DNA of 64,000 nt from an uncultured Lachnospiraceae bacterium (GCA_902797185.1 CADBRV010000092.1:1-64000), one strand, 5' to 3'; positions 17,699 to 26,305 are shown, counted from the stretch's first letter. Made by a program: numbers and translations. Notes: a model not told the origin generated them from the sequence alone.

Positions 17699-19026
17699 CA
17701 AAGGGAAAAAACAGGGAGGGACAAGCCCATGCCAGGCTCCTTTTCGAATGCCTATTTGTGTCGTTTTTCCTGTGCTATGCGCAGATACGGGAGAGCAGGG
17801 TCCTCATCCTGCCAACGCTGCTCCTGTTTTTAATCGTTGTTATCGCCTCCTGCAGGAAGGAAGCGGTCCTCTGCACGCTGCTTTATTTCCTCCCCTGGAG
17901 CCCGCTTTTGAAAATGCAGTCCGGAGGGACCTCCTTTTTTACCATCGCGCTTGGCATCGTGTGCCTTTATTACCTTGTTAAGGACAAGTTCCTGCTGGAG
18001 CTTTACCAGCTCATCCTCCCGGCCGTTTTGCTGGCACTTACCATGGTTGCGAAAGGCCTGCAGGGAAATTCCTTCAGCAAATCGTATCTTTTGTTTTTCC
18101 TGATGCTGTTCTTGTTCCCATGCGTGGCAAAGGACGCGGTGAAAAACGATTTCTACCTGCTGACGGTCTTTTTTGCCCTGGGCATAATTACGGCGGCGCT
18201 GACGGCGCAGAAAGCTGCCGGGTACGGGAATATCTCGCAGTATATCAACGTGGCATCCTACCTGGATATCACCAGGCTCTCCGGCTATTATGGGGATGCC
18301 AATTTCTACTGTGCGCAGATCACGGCCTGCCTTTCGGGGACCATGCTGGGGTTAGTAAAAGAAGAAAAGGCGGCAAAGCGCGCCTTGCTGGCAGCCCTGT
18401 CTTTCCTCCTTTTATACTGCGGGCTCCTTTCTGCCTCTAAATCCTTTATCGTGGTGGGCGCGGCAGAGTTTTTTGTCTGGATCCTGCTTTCCATGGAAAG
18501 GAGGAATAGGGGCAGCGTCAAGGTCCGGATCCTGGCGGGCATCCTTCTGACCGCCGCCGTGGTCCTGTCTTCCTCCGCGTTCCAGACCCTTCTGGCGATG
18601 GTAAATGAGCGGTTCTCCTTTGCGTCCGACCTTTCGGGACTGACTACAGGGAGGACGGATGTCTGGGCAAATTATTGCAAGGTGCTGTCCTATCACCCAA
18701 AGCTCCTGCTGCTGGGGGAAGGGTTTTCCAATGTGACCTTGGACGTTCTATACAACAAGGCTTCCCATAACAGCATCATCCAGGGCATTTACCAGTTCGG
18801 CCTTCTGGGCTTTTTTGTCCTGCTTTGGTGGATGCGTGATTTGTTCCGGGAGATGCGTGCCTTCGTGAAGGGAAAAGAAGATTGGAAGGCGGTCCTGCTG
18901 CTCTGCGCGGGGACGGTCCTGCCTTGGATGGGCCTGGATATTTTATTCTTTGATGAACTATTCCTGTTCCCGGCCTTCATTATGTCCGGCATTTTGTATT
19001 TCTCTGATAGAAAGGAGGAAGCTTGA
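17680..19026 (+). CDS. Wzy/WaaL-type O-antigen or capsule polymerase
   Basis: A 448-residue membrane protein with about 11-12 hydrophobic segments and a large outer loop around residues 310-365 that carries TTGRTDVWANY and ASHNSIIQGIYQFGLLG. This layout matches O-antigen polymerase/ligase proteins (Wzy_C region), where the loop arginine and histidine act on the undecaprenyl-linked chain. With a Wzx flippase in the cluster it most likely polymerises repeat units on the outer membrane face. It overlaps both neighbours, which supports a single operon. Confidence 0.8.
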   Translation: MYSQGITKGKNREGQAHARLLFECLFVSFFLCYAQIRESRVLILPTLLLFLIVVIASCRKEAVLCTLLYFLPWSPLLKMQSGGTSFFTIALGIVCLYYLVKDKFLLELYQLILPAVLLALTMVAKGLQGNSFSKSYLLFFLMLFLFPCVAKDAVKNDFYLLTVFFALGIITAALTAQKAAGYGNISQYINVASYLDITRLSGYYGDANFYCAQITACLSGTMLGLVKEEKAAKRALLAALSFLLLYCGLLSASKSFIVVGAAEFFVWILLSMERRNRGSVKVRILAGILLTAAVVLSSSAFQTLLAMVNERFSFASDLSGLTTGRTDVWANYCKVLSYHPKLLLLGEGFSNVTLDVLYNKASHNSIIQGIYQFGLLGFFVLLWWMRDLFREMRAFVKGKEDWKAVLLLCAGTVLPWMGLDILFFDELFLFPAFIMSGILYFSDRKEEA

Positions 19027-20252
19027 TGGGACCACATGCCTTCCTCCAAAAACTCCGGTATGTGAAAGCTTCGGATTTTGCGTCGATTTTGAAATTGATC
19101 GCGTCCATCCCTTATGCCATGGCGCTGAAAAAGAAAAGGCCCCATCTATGGCTGGTCTGCGAACTTCGGATGGAAGCGAGGGACAACGGATACTGGCTGT
19201 ATAAATATATCCGGGAAGAGCATCCGGAAACAGACGCCGCGTATGTGCTGGATCCCCGTTCCCCGGACTATGGGAAAGTGGCGCGCCTCGGTGGAGAAGT
19301 AGTTTCCTGGGGAAGCGTGAAGCACTGGGCGTATTACCTGGCAGCGGAATATAATATCAGCTCCCAGAAGTCCGGAAAACCGAATGCGGCAGTCTGCTAT
19401 TTTCTGGAGGTATATGGGATCCGGAAGAATACGCGGGTATTCCTGCAGCATGGCGTAAGCCAGAATGACACGGAATTCCTGCATTATAAAAATACGAAAA
19501 TGCGGATGTTTGTATGCGGCGCCCGTCCGGAATATGAATATGTAAAGTCCCATTTTGGATATCCGGAAAATTATGTCCGGTATTTAGGGCTGGCAAGGTT
19601 TGACGGTTTGTATGGATGGCAGGCAGAGCAGATGGTCCTTGTGATGCCGACCTGGCGCAAATCGATTGCTTATCCGGCGGCATTCTCCAGGAAAATGGAC
19701 AGTGACCAGGCTTTTCAAAAAACAGCTTATTTTAAGGCATGGCAGCAGTTCTTTGAGGATCCTTGGCTGGCTGGTTTTTTAAAGGAACACCACCTGAAGC
19801 TGCTTTTTTATCCGCATTATGACATGCAACGGTTCCTGCACCTGTTCCATACCGATTCTGAGTGGATCGGCTTTGCGGATTGGCGGGAATGCGATGTCCA
19901 GGACCTGCTGCGCAGGGCGAAGTTCCTGGTTACGGATTATTCCAGCGTGGCGATGGATTTTGCTTACATGGGGAAGCCCCTTTTGTATTACCAGTTTGAC
20001 GCGGAAGAATTTTTTACCAGGCAGTACAAACGAGGTTATTTTGATTATGGGAAAGACGGGTTCGGCCCGGTCTGCGAGACCTATGAAGAAGTAAAGAAAG
20101 CATTGGAATCTTATGCCGCCCGGGACTTTCAAAATCCGAAGAAATATCTGGAAAAAGAGAAAGCATTTTTCCAGCTGCATGACCAGGAGAACTGCAGGCG
20201 GAACTTTGAAGCGATACGGGAAATCAATCATCCGCCTGAGAAATCATCTTAA
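19026..20252 (+). CDS. TagB/TagF-like polyol-phosphate (glycerophospho-) transferase
   Basis: A 408-residue member of the CDP-glycerol glycerophosphotransferase family. Family motifs include VFLQHGVSQND, MPTWRKS, FYPHYDMQRF, LVTDYSSVAMDFAYMGKP and YFDYGKDGFGP; the HG histidine and the DYSS region form the active site in this family. The start is the ATG at 19026, 7 bases after AAAGGAGG and overlapping the polymerase stop; a TTG one codon earlier is less likely. It suggests that glycerol-phosphate or another polyol-phosphate is added to the polymer through a phosphodiester. That fits the phosphodiester glycosidase encoded upstream. It is the last gene before a strong terminator. Confidence 0.85.
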   Translation: MGPHAFLQKLRYVKASDFASILKLIASIPYAMALKKKRPHLWLVCELRMEARDNGYWLYKYIREEHPETDAAYVLDPRSPDYGKVARLGGEVVSWGSVKHWAYYLAAEYNISSQKSGKPNAAVCYFLEVYGIRKNTRVFLQHGVSQNDTEFLHYKNTKMRMFVCGARPEYEYVKSHFGYPENYVRYLGLARFDGLYGWQAEQMVLVMPTWRKSIAYPAAFSRKMDSDQAFQKTAYFKAWQQFFEDPWLAGFLKEHHLKLLFYPHYDMQRFLHLFHTDSEWIGFADWRECDVQDLLRRAKFLVTDYSSVAMDFAYMGKPLLYYQFDAEEFFTRQYKRGYFDYGKDGFGPVCETYEEVKKALESYAARDFQNPKKYLEKEKAFFQLHDQENCRRNFEAIREINHPPEKSS

Positions 20253-20274
20253 TTTTTATACATATATATTCAGA

Positions 20275-20300
20275 AACCATCCTTTCGGGGATGGTTTTTT
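20275..20300 (+). terminator. Rho-independent terminator of the capsule operon
   Basis: The arms AACCATCC and GGATGGTT enclose a TTTCGG loop and are followed by a T-run. It lies 23 bases after the polyol-phosphate transferase stop codon. Confidence 0.85.
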
Positions 20301-20351
20301 CATGGATGTAAGCAAAATGAAAATTTTGGTAATGAGTATCGGAATTTGGGC

Positions 20352-20600
20352 TATACCTGAAAAGGTCTTGGAAATAAGGGAGTTTATCGGGTTATACCCG
20401 GAAGGACTTCTGAAAACCAGGGAGTTTATCCGGTTATACCCGAAAAGGTCTTTGAAAATGAGAAAGTTTATCCGGTTATACCTGGAAGGACTTCTGAAAA
20501 TGGGAAAGTTTATCTGGTTATACCCGGAAGGACTTCTGAAAATGGGAAAGTTTATCTGGCTATACCCGTAGAAACTCTTGTAAATGAAGCAATAGATGGT
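20352..20600. repeat. 42-bp tandem repeat array, about six units
   Basis: TATACC recurs at 20352, 20393, 20435, 20477, 20519 and 20561, giving a 42-bp period (the first step is 41). Units contain CCGGAAGGACTTCTGAAAA and GGGAAAGTTTATCTGG; units 4-6 are nearly identical. Read on the plus strand, a frame opening at 20302 gives a 14-residue repeat with a YPEGLLKMGKFIWL core. No ribosome binding site is present and the frame begins inside the terminator's T-run, so it is probably not a gene. There are no spacers. Confidence 0.88.
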
Positions 20601-20651
20601 GTACTGTACGCATGGATGATTTCGCGGAGGGCAATTATGAGGAGGTAAACA

Positions 20652-21134
20652 ATGGAAATCAGGACAGCGACAATGGAAGACCTGGATGCGATGGCATCGG
20701 TCGAAAAGGAGTGCTTCCCGGCGGCGGAGGCCGCTACCAGGGAAGAGTTTGAGGACCGGATCCGCTGCTATGGGAACCACTTTTACCTTTTGTTCCTGGA
20801 CGGGAAGCTGGTGTCTTTTGTGGATGGCTTTGTGACGGATCAGCCGGATCTGACGGACGAAATGTATGAAAAAGCGGACATGCACCAGGAAGACGGCGCG
20901 TGGCAGATGATTTTCGGGGTAAATACTTTGCCATCTTACCGGAAACATGGTTATGCCGGGATGCTGCTTGAGAAAGCCATCCAGGATGCCAGGGCACAGG
21001 GGCGGAAAGGCGTGGTCCTGACCTGCAAAGACAAACTGGTGCCTTATTATTCCAAATTCGGATTTCAGAATGAAGGCGTAAGCGAATCGGTCCATGGGAA
21101 TGTGGTATGGAACCAGATGCGGCTGGAATTTTAG
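20652..21134 (+). CDS. GNAT N-acetyltransferase, arylalkylamine acetyltransferase-like
   Basis: A 160-residue GNAT protein. The acetyl-CoA loop is visible as VNTLPSYRKHGYAGMLLEKAI, and the C-terminal LTCKDKLVPYYSKFGFQNEGVSES resembles the AANAT-like bacterial subgroup. It transfers an acetyl group to an amine; the substrate is unknown. It has a strong GAGGAGGT site before the ATG. It stands alone after the 42-bp repeat array and is followed by a 45-bp duplicated sequence and a terminator. Size and domain fit the family. Confidence 0.85.
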   Translation: MEIRTATMEDLDAMASVEKECFPAAEAATREEFEDRIRCYGNHFYLLFLDGKLVSFVDGFVTDQPDLTDEMYEKADMHQEDGAWQMIFGVNTLPSYRKHGYAGMLLEKAIQDARAQGRKGVVLTCKDKLVPYYSKFGFQNEGVSESVHGNVVWNQMRLEF

Positions 21135-21135
21135 G

Positions 21136-21255
21136 TGACCCGATCAAGAAACTGGCAATTTAAGCATTTCGTATTTTGGGCGATCCTATCAAGAAAATGT
21201 TGCTTTATGCATTTCGAATAATTGCCGCGTTCAAGCGTTCCGAATTTTCAGGACA
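21136..21255. repeat. 45-bp direct repeat, two copies plus a remnant
   Basis: ATCAAGAAA occurs at 21143 and 21188, and GCATTTCG at 21164 and 21209; both pairs are exactly 45 bases apart. A third, poorer match (GTTCAAGCGTTCCGAAT) follows near 21231. The repeat sits directly after the acetyltransferase gene. Confidence 0.65.
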
Positions 21256-21351
21256 AAGAAGAGCGGGACAAAAGGAGTACTAGGCGATTTCAAAACGCGG
21301 CACATGACATATGGACGTCCTTGTCCCCTAATTTTATCTTAATTCTATCTG

Positions 21352-21381
21352 CCAGGACCCTTTCGAAGGTCCTGGTTTTTG
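21352..21381 (+). terminator. Rho-independent terminator downstream of the acetyltransferase
   Basis: CCAGGACC and GGTCCTGG form an 8-bp stem with a CTTTCGAA loop, followed by TTTTTGT. It lies about 220 bases after the gene, beyond the 45-bp repeat. Confidence 0.8.
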
Positions 21382-21544
21382 TATGGGCTGTTTTAAAGAG
21401 AGGTTCCTTCCTGAAATTAAGCAGGGCAGGATAAGTTTCCTTGAATAACCGAATCATTTAGAATTTCTTTATCATCATTTTATCCCTATCTTTTTTGGAC
21501 TCAGGGTCGATAACTATATTGAAGATGCCTGGAGGAGCAATGAC

Positions 21545-22105
21545 GTGGACGCAGATTTTATCCTGGTGCAGCGTATGCGGCGCGGAGATGATGCCGCATT
21601 TGAGCTGTTCATAAATAAATACTATACGGATATCCTGCGGTACTGCCTGTACCACTGCTTCGACCGGGAAGAAGCAAAGGATCTGGCGCAGGAGACTTTT
21701 TTGGAATTCTTTAAGCATTTTAGGGAGTATATCCATCAGGGGAAGGCGAAAAATTACCTTTATGTCATCGCTTCCGGCAAATGCAAGGACCTGTTCCGGA
21801 AAGGAAAAGAACTGCCTCTGGATCCGGAAGAATTGGCGCTGCGTATGGAACGGGCAGAAGGCGGTGGCAGAGAGGCGGCAGGTTTTGATCCGGAAAAACT
21901 GGCAACCCGTATCACAGTCCGGGAGGGGCTGCTTTCCCTGCCGGAGGAATTTCGGGAAGTCATCGTGCTGCGCTATTACCAGGAACTGAAGCTTTCCGAG
22001 ATAGCGGAAATCCTGGGCATCGGGCTCCCGCTGGTAAAATACCGCCTGAAACGGGGAAAGGCGTTATTGGATCAGGAGCTGCGGGATGGAGGAATGATGG
22101 GATGA
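21545..22105 (+). CDS. ECF-type RNA polymerase sigma factor
   Basis: A 186-residue sigma-70 family protein with region 2 (FELFINKYYTDILRYC, DREEAKDLAQETFLEFFKHF) and a region 4 helix-turn-helix (LPEEFREVIVLRYYQELKLSEIAEIL followed by VKYRLKRGKALL). It would direct RNA polymerase to a small regulon. The start is a GTG with GGAGGAG 7 bases upstream; no in-frame ATG is near. The 3' end overlaps the next gene by 4 bases (ATGA). No classical anti-sigma gene is visible, so the cotranscribed membrane protein may serve that role or the sigma may respond otherwise. Confidence 0.88.
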   Translation: MDADFILVQRMRRGDDAAFELFINKYYTDILRYCLYHCFDREEAKDLAQETFLEFFKHFREYIHQGKAKNYLYVIASGKCKDLFRKGKELPLDPEELALRMERAEGGGREAAGFDPEKLATRITVREGLLSLPEEFREVIVLRYYQELKLSEIAEILGIGLPLVKYRLKRGKALLDQELRDGGMMG

Positions 22106-22929
22106 AACAAGATGGTTGGAAGTTAATGAAAAGAGAAAAGCATGATGCAGATAAGCTGGTGGCTGCGAACAGGGACCTTGAAGGCCTCCTGATGTATGGA
22201 AAATCCCGAATCCAGCCGAAAGAAGAGGAAATAGGGCAGGCTATCCGCATGGCGAAAGAAAATTTCGTCCAAGAAGAAAGCAGCCAAAGGCTGTCTTATC
22301 CGGAATTTCTTCTGGTGCAGGCGCGCATGGTCCGTAAAAGATGGTGGCTGCTTCAGGCGATGCTGCTGGTTTTGATGGGGCGTTTCCTGATGACGGAAAC
22401 AGATTCGTTTTACCTACGGCGGGGCCTTGGGGTGTATGCGACACTGTTTGCCATCCTGCTTCTGCCGGAGCTCTGGAAGAATTTATCCTACAACTGCCTG
22501 GAGATAGAAGCGGCATCTTTTTATTCCCTGCGCCAGGTATATGCGGCCAGGATCCTTTTGTTCGGCATGGCGGACGTATTGATCCTTTCCGTATTCAGCG
22601 GTATTGCCTGCGGCTCTATGGGTGTCAGCTTTTCGGAGCTGGCCATCCAGTTCCTGGTACCGCTGGTGCTGACGGCAGGTATCTGTTTTGCAGTATTTGG
22701 CCTGCAGCATCGAAATATCCTGACAGCGGTTTTTCCCTGTATCCTTTGGGGTGCCGTCTGGAGTGCCATTATCTCAAACGAACATTTTTATAACAGCATC
22801 CTGCATCCCTTGTGGGCAGGCATCCTGGCAATTTCGTTAGTATTTCTGTTTGCCACCTTGTGGCATCTTTGGAAAAAATGCGGCAGCGGTGTGGAAAGGA
22901 GGGTGCGCCATGGCTTTGTCAGTGCATAA
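22102..22929 (+). CDS. Membrane protein cotranscribed with the ECF sigma factor
   Basis: A 275-residue protein with a charged cytoplasmic N-terminal stretch of about 90 residues and then about six hydrophobic segments. No catalytic motif is visible. It starts on the ATGA overlap with the sigma gene and overlaps the ABC ATPase gene by 20 bases. It could be an ABC-2-type accessory permease or a sigma-regulating membrane protein. The neighbours support a signalling/export operon of sigma factor, membrane protein, ATPase and permease. Confidence 0.65.
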   Translation: MKQDGWKLMKREKHDADKLVAANRDLEGLLMYGKSRIQPKEEEIGQAIRMAKENFVQEESSQRLSYPEFLLVQARMVRKRWWLLQAMLLVLMGRFLMTETDSFYLRRGLGVYATLFAILLLPELWKNLSYNCLEIEAASFYSLRQVYAARILLFGMADVLILSVFSGIACGSMGVSFSELAIQFLVPLVLTAGICFAVFGLQHRNILTAVFPCILWGAVWSAIISNEHFYNSILHPLWAGILAISLVFLFATLWHLWKKCGSGVERRVRHGFVSA

Positions 22930-23800
22930 CCTGACGAAAAAATACGGACATATTACCGCGGTCCACAATCTGGACCTGGAAATGGAAAAAGGGGTTTACG
23001 GGCTTTTAGGTGTAAATGGCGCCGGAAAAACGACTTTGATCCGGATGCTCTGCACACTGTCCCGTCCTACTTCTGGCAGCATTACCTATGATGGAGAAGA
23101 TATTTTCCGCATGGGTGGCAGGTATCGGGAAATGCTGGGTTATCTGCCTCAGGATTTCGGCTATTATCCGGACCTTTCCGTGTGGGATTATTTGATGTAT
23201 ATCGCTTCGCTCAAGGGGATCCGCCCGGCACCGGCAAAGAGCCGCGCGAATGAACTGCTTTACCAGGTGGGGCTGGAACGGAAGAGAAAAGCCAAAATGC
23301 GGACTTTGTCCGGAGGCATGCTGCGGCGGGTGGGTATGGCACAGGCACTTCTGAATGACCCGGGGATCCTGGTGCTGGACGAGCCCACGGCAGGGTTGGA
23401 CCCTAAAGAGCGGATCCGTTTCCGGAACCTGGTCAGCGGGCTTGCCAGTGACAGGATAGTGCTTCTTTCTACCCACATTGTGTCGGATATTGAATATATT
23501 GCGAACCAGATCATCATGATGGACAAAGGGGAAGCGTTCCGAACCGGCACTCCGGATGAAATTGTAGACTCTATTTCTGGAAGAGCATGGAACTGCCTGG
23601 TTCCCCGTGAAAAGGTGGGCAAATGGGAAAGGGAATTCCTGGTTGCCAATATGAAGACTACTCCGCAAGGGGCACAGCTTCGGGTATTGGCAGACGAACC
23701 GCCCATGGAAGGGGCGGTCCCGGAGCCGGTAACACTGGAAGACGCGTTTTTATATTATTTTGGCGAAAAGGATGGAGGCCATGAGGATGCTGAAATATGA
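22910..23800 (+). CDS. ABC transporter ATP-binding protein
   Basis: A 296-residue ATPase of the ABC-2 exporter type. It has Walker A GVNGAGKTT, the Q-loop in LGYLPQDFGYYPDLSV, signature LSGGM, Walker B ILVLDEPTAGLD and a switch histidine in LLSTHIVSDI. The start at 22910 is set by AAAGGAGG; the open frame extends further upstream without a start signal. A C-terminal extension of about 80 residues is typical for exporters of this kind. The partner is the permease that follows with a 14-base overlap. Confidence 0.9.
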   Translation: MALSVHNLTKKYGHITAVHNLDLEMEKGVYGLLGVNGAGKTTLIRMLCTLSRPTSGSITYDGEDIFRMGGRYREMLGYLPQDFGYYPDLSVWDYLMYIASLKGIRPAPAKSRANELLYQVGLERKRKAKMRTLSGGMLRRVGMAQALLNDPGILVLDEPTAGLDPKERIRFRNLVSGLASDRIVLLSTHIVSDIEYIANQIIMMDKGEAFRTGTPDEIVDSISGRAWNCLVPREKVGKWEREFLVANMKTTPQGAQLRVLADEPPMEGAVPEPVTLEDAFLYYFGEKDGGHEDAEI

Positions 23801-25058
23801 GCTGAAAAAGATCTTCTGCAACCGGCTGAACCGGGGGCTTTTACTGGCAACATTGGTGCTGGCTTTTGTATTCAGCGCTTTTGCGATCGGGAGCTTCCAG
23901 TATACGGATGAGGAGGGCACGGTCCACAGCGGACTTACTGCCCCTCGGAAGCTTATCGCGGATAAGGACCGCTGGGAAGGAGAAATCACCCCAGAACGGC
24001 TGGAAGAAATCATCCAGCTGGACCAGTCCGTTTCCGGCATTACCGGCCAGGCTTCAAATGAAACTTACGGGAAATATGTCCAGTCGTATTCGGATATATT
24101 AAATGCTGCCAGCAGCATCCTTTATGATACTGCTGATGTGCAGGATGGCACCGGCCAGGATGGGGAAAGTGCCGAAACCAGCATGCAGGATGTGTATGGT
24201 GTCCTTTATGCAGACGGTTCCACAGTGGACAGCCTTTATGATATTTATTCCCAGAATATGCAAGGCTATGTCCAGGTCTACGGGAAGACGCCCAGGCAGC
24301 AGGAGTTCCTGCAGAAAATATACAGCAGGATCCAGACACCTTTGGAGTATGAAGTGCCGGACTCCTGGTCCACCGAAATGTCCTACTCCACGACCTATGG
24401 GCTTATCGTAATCATGGTAGAGGGCTTCCTGGCAGCAGGGATCTTTTCGGAGGACTACAGGTACAAAGCAGCCCCGGTCTTTTTCGCCTCCCGGCTTGGC
24501 AGGGATAAGGCCGTCTGGAATAAAATCCTGGCGGGCTATCTGGTAGCAACAGTAGTATATTGGGGATTTGTCCTGCTCCAGGCCGCTATCAGTTTCAGCG
24601 TCATGGGGACCAGCGGGGCACATACGCTTTACCAGTTCAGCTGCCCCTACAGCATCTATGTGATGACATATGCACAGATGTACCGGATGCTGCTTTTTGG
24701 CGGGTACATTGCCAGCCTGCTGGCGGCATCTGTCTCCATGCTGGCAGCAGCGCTGACCCGGTCTATGAATATCGCGGTGTGCCTGCCGTTCCTTTTGTTC
24801 TGCGTCTCACCCTTCATCGGACGTGCCCTGCCGTTCCATACCTTTTTTACCCTGACGCCGGACCAGCTTACCAATATCCTGCAATGCGTCAAATCTCCAA
24901 ATATCTACCAGGTATTTGGCATCGTATTCCGGCAGGTGCCGTTCCTCATAGGCTTTTACCTGCTGGTGTCCTTGTGCCTGCTGCCTGCTGTCTACCAGGC
25001 TTTCCGCAGGCCGGCAGGCAGCCAACGCAGGCCCTCTGGCGGGAATAAATTTTTTTAG
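23787..25058 (+). CDS. ABC-2-type membrane permease
   Basis: A 423-residue membrane protein with one N-terminal hydrophobic segment, a long extracytoplasmic domain (about residues 40-200) and about five C-terminal membrane segments. This is the usual form of ABC-2 permeases that pair with the preceding ATPase type. GGAGG lies 8 bases before the ATG at 23787; ATGs at 23781 and 23772 are in frame but too close to it. The substrate is unknown. Regulation by the ECF sigma encoded upstream is likely because the four genes overlap. Confidence 0.8.
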   Translation: MLKYELKKIFCNRLNRGLLLATLVLAFVFSAFAIGSFQYTDEEGTVHSGLTAPRKLIADKDRWEGEITPERLEEIIQLDQSVSGITGQASNETYGKYVQSYSDILNAASSILYDTADVQDGTGQDGESAETSMQDVYGVLYADGSTVDSLYDIYSQNMQGYVQVYGKTPRQQEFLQKIYSRIQTPLEYEVPDSWSTEMSYSTTYGLIVIMVEGFLAAGIFSEDYRYKAAPVFFASRLGRDKAVWNKILAGYLVATVVYWGFVLLQAAISFSVMGTSGAHTLYQFSCPYSIYVMTYAQMYRMLLFGGYIASLLAASVSMLAAALTRSMNIAVCLPFLLFCVSPFIGRALPFHTFFTLTPDQLTNILQCVKSPNIYQVFGIVFRQVPFLIGFYLLVSLCLLPAVYQAFRRPAGSQRRPSGGNKFF

Positions 25059-25366
25059 GACAATTGTCAGAAAGACATCAGGTCGGCGGGAGGCTGATGC
25101 AGAGTACCTGCCGTGGCAGATTGAAATGTCCTCGTCCCCTATGATAAACTAGGCTTTGACCGTACGACCGACTATGGGTGTAACGGCAGAAAAGGGCCAG
25201 GCGGAAACAGGACGTGCTGGGAAGGAACGGTAGTACCAGATAGATCGGTACGTACCGGGCGGACCAGCAAAATGTTAAGCGAGGCCGTTGCGGATCCCTT
25301 TATGGGAAGGCAGAAAAAGAACCAAGAGGTAATTTCAGAGGCAGTTTGCCAAAGGGGTAGTGACGC
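25059..25366. other. Gap upstream of the DNA methyltransferase
   Basis: About 308 bases with no gene. A short perfect palindrome CGGTACGTACCG lies at 25247-25258. No convincing promoter or terminator was found. Confidence 0.4.
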
Positions 25367-26305
25367 ATGAGAGAATTTACGGCAATCAGCCTGTTTTCCG
25401 GTGCGGGCGGCTTGGACATGGGGTTCGAGCGGGCCGGCTTTCGGACATTATGGGCCAATGATTTCGAAAAAGATTCCTGTAAAACTCATGAGAGCTGGAG
25501 CAGCGCGGAAATGGTCTGCGGCGATATTGCAAAGATTGAAGCCGACCAGATTCCGGCAGCAGATATCATGCTGGGCGGGTTTCCCTGCCAGGGCTTTTCT
25601 TTAAGCGGTCCCAGGAAGATCGATGATTCCAGGAACGTGCTGTACAAGCATTATGTACGGATCGTAAAAGCAAAAAAGCCCCTCATGTTTGTGGGAGAAA
25701 ATGTAAAAGGGCTTTTGACCATGGACCATGGCAAGATTATCGATGCGATTATCGCGGATTTTGCCAGCTGCGGATATGATGTTTATTACAAGCTGTTAAA
25801 CGCCAAAGATTATGGGGTGCCGGAAGACCGGGAGAGGGTCATTATCGTAGGTTTCCGCAGGGACCTGGATATCCGGGATTTTGAATTCCCCTATCCCAGG
25901 CCATACCGCGTTACCATGCGGGACGTATTAAAGAACCTGCCGGAAGCAGATCCGGGGGATGTGTGCGACGCGCCTTACAGCAGCCGCTATATGAGCCGGA
26001 ACCGCAAGCGCGGATGGGACGATGTTTCTTATACGATCCCGGCTATGGCAAAGCAGGTAACCCTTTGGCCAGGTTCCCCGGACATGATAAAGCTGGACAA
26101 GGACCTTTGGGCATTTGGAAGGGGCGGCATCACCAGGAGATTGAGCTGGCGGGAAGCCGCGGCGATCCAGACCTTCCCGGCTGACCTGGAATTTTCCGGC
26201 AACCTGGTTTCCAAATACAAGCAGATCGGCAATGCCGTCCCGGTAAAACTGGCGGAAATCATTGCCACCCATCTGTACGGGCTGCTTGCAAACCACGGAG
26301 TTTAA
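25367..26305 (+). CDS. Orphan DNA cytosine-5 methyltransferase (Dcm family)
   Basis: A 312-residue C5-methyltransferase with all main motifs: I SLFSGAGGLDMGF, IV GGFPCQGFS (catalytic Cys74), VI VGENVKG (Glu111), VIII ERVIIVGFR and X QIGNAVPVKLAE. The target-recognition region before motif IX (MSRNRKRGWDDVSYTIPA) resembles the MSRNRVRQW segment of M.HaeIII-type enzymes, so a related site is possible but unproven. No restriction endonuclease gene adjoins it; the Mrr-like gene at 42203 is 16 kb away. It may be an orphan methylase or part of a split system. No clear AGGAGG site is seen before the ATG. Confidence 0.88.
   Translation: MREFTAISLFSGAGGLDMGFERAGFRTLWANDFEKDSCKTHESWSSAEMVCGDIAKIEADQIPAADIMLGGFPCQGFSLSGPRKIDDSRNVLYKHYVRIVKAKKPLMFVGENVKGLLTMDHGKIIDAIIADFASCGYDVYYKLLNAKDYGVPEDRERVIIVGFRRDLDIRDFEFPYPRPYRVTMRDVLKNLPEADPGDVCDAPYSSRYMSRNRKRGWDDVSYTIPAMAKQVTLWPGSPDMIKLDKDLWAFGRGGITRRLSWREAAAIQTFPADLEFSGNLVSKYKQIGNAVPVKLAEIIATHLYGLLANHGV

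Noticed and set aside
20302-20571. An 89-residue repeat-protein gene
   Set aside because: It opens inside the T-run of a terminator, has no ribosome binding site, and its coding appearance comes from the 42-bp period being divisible by three.
25247-25258. Operator for the DNA methyltransferase
   Set aside because: The CGGTACGTACCG palindrome is perfect but short, single and over 100 bases upstream, with no promoter to regulate.
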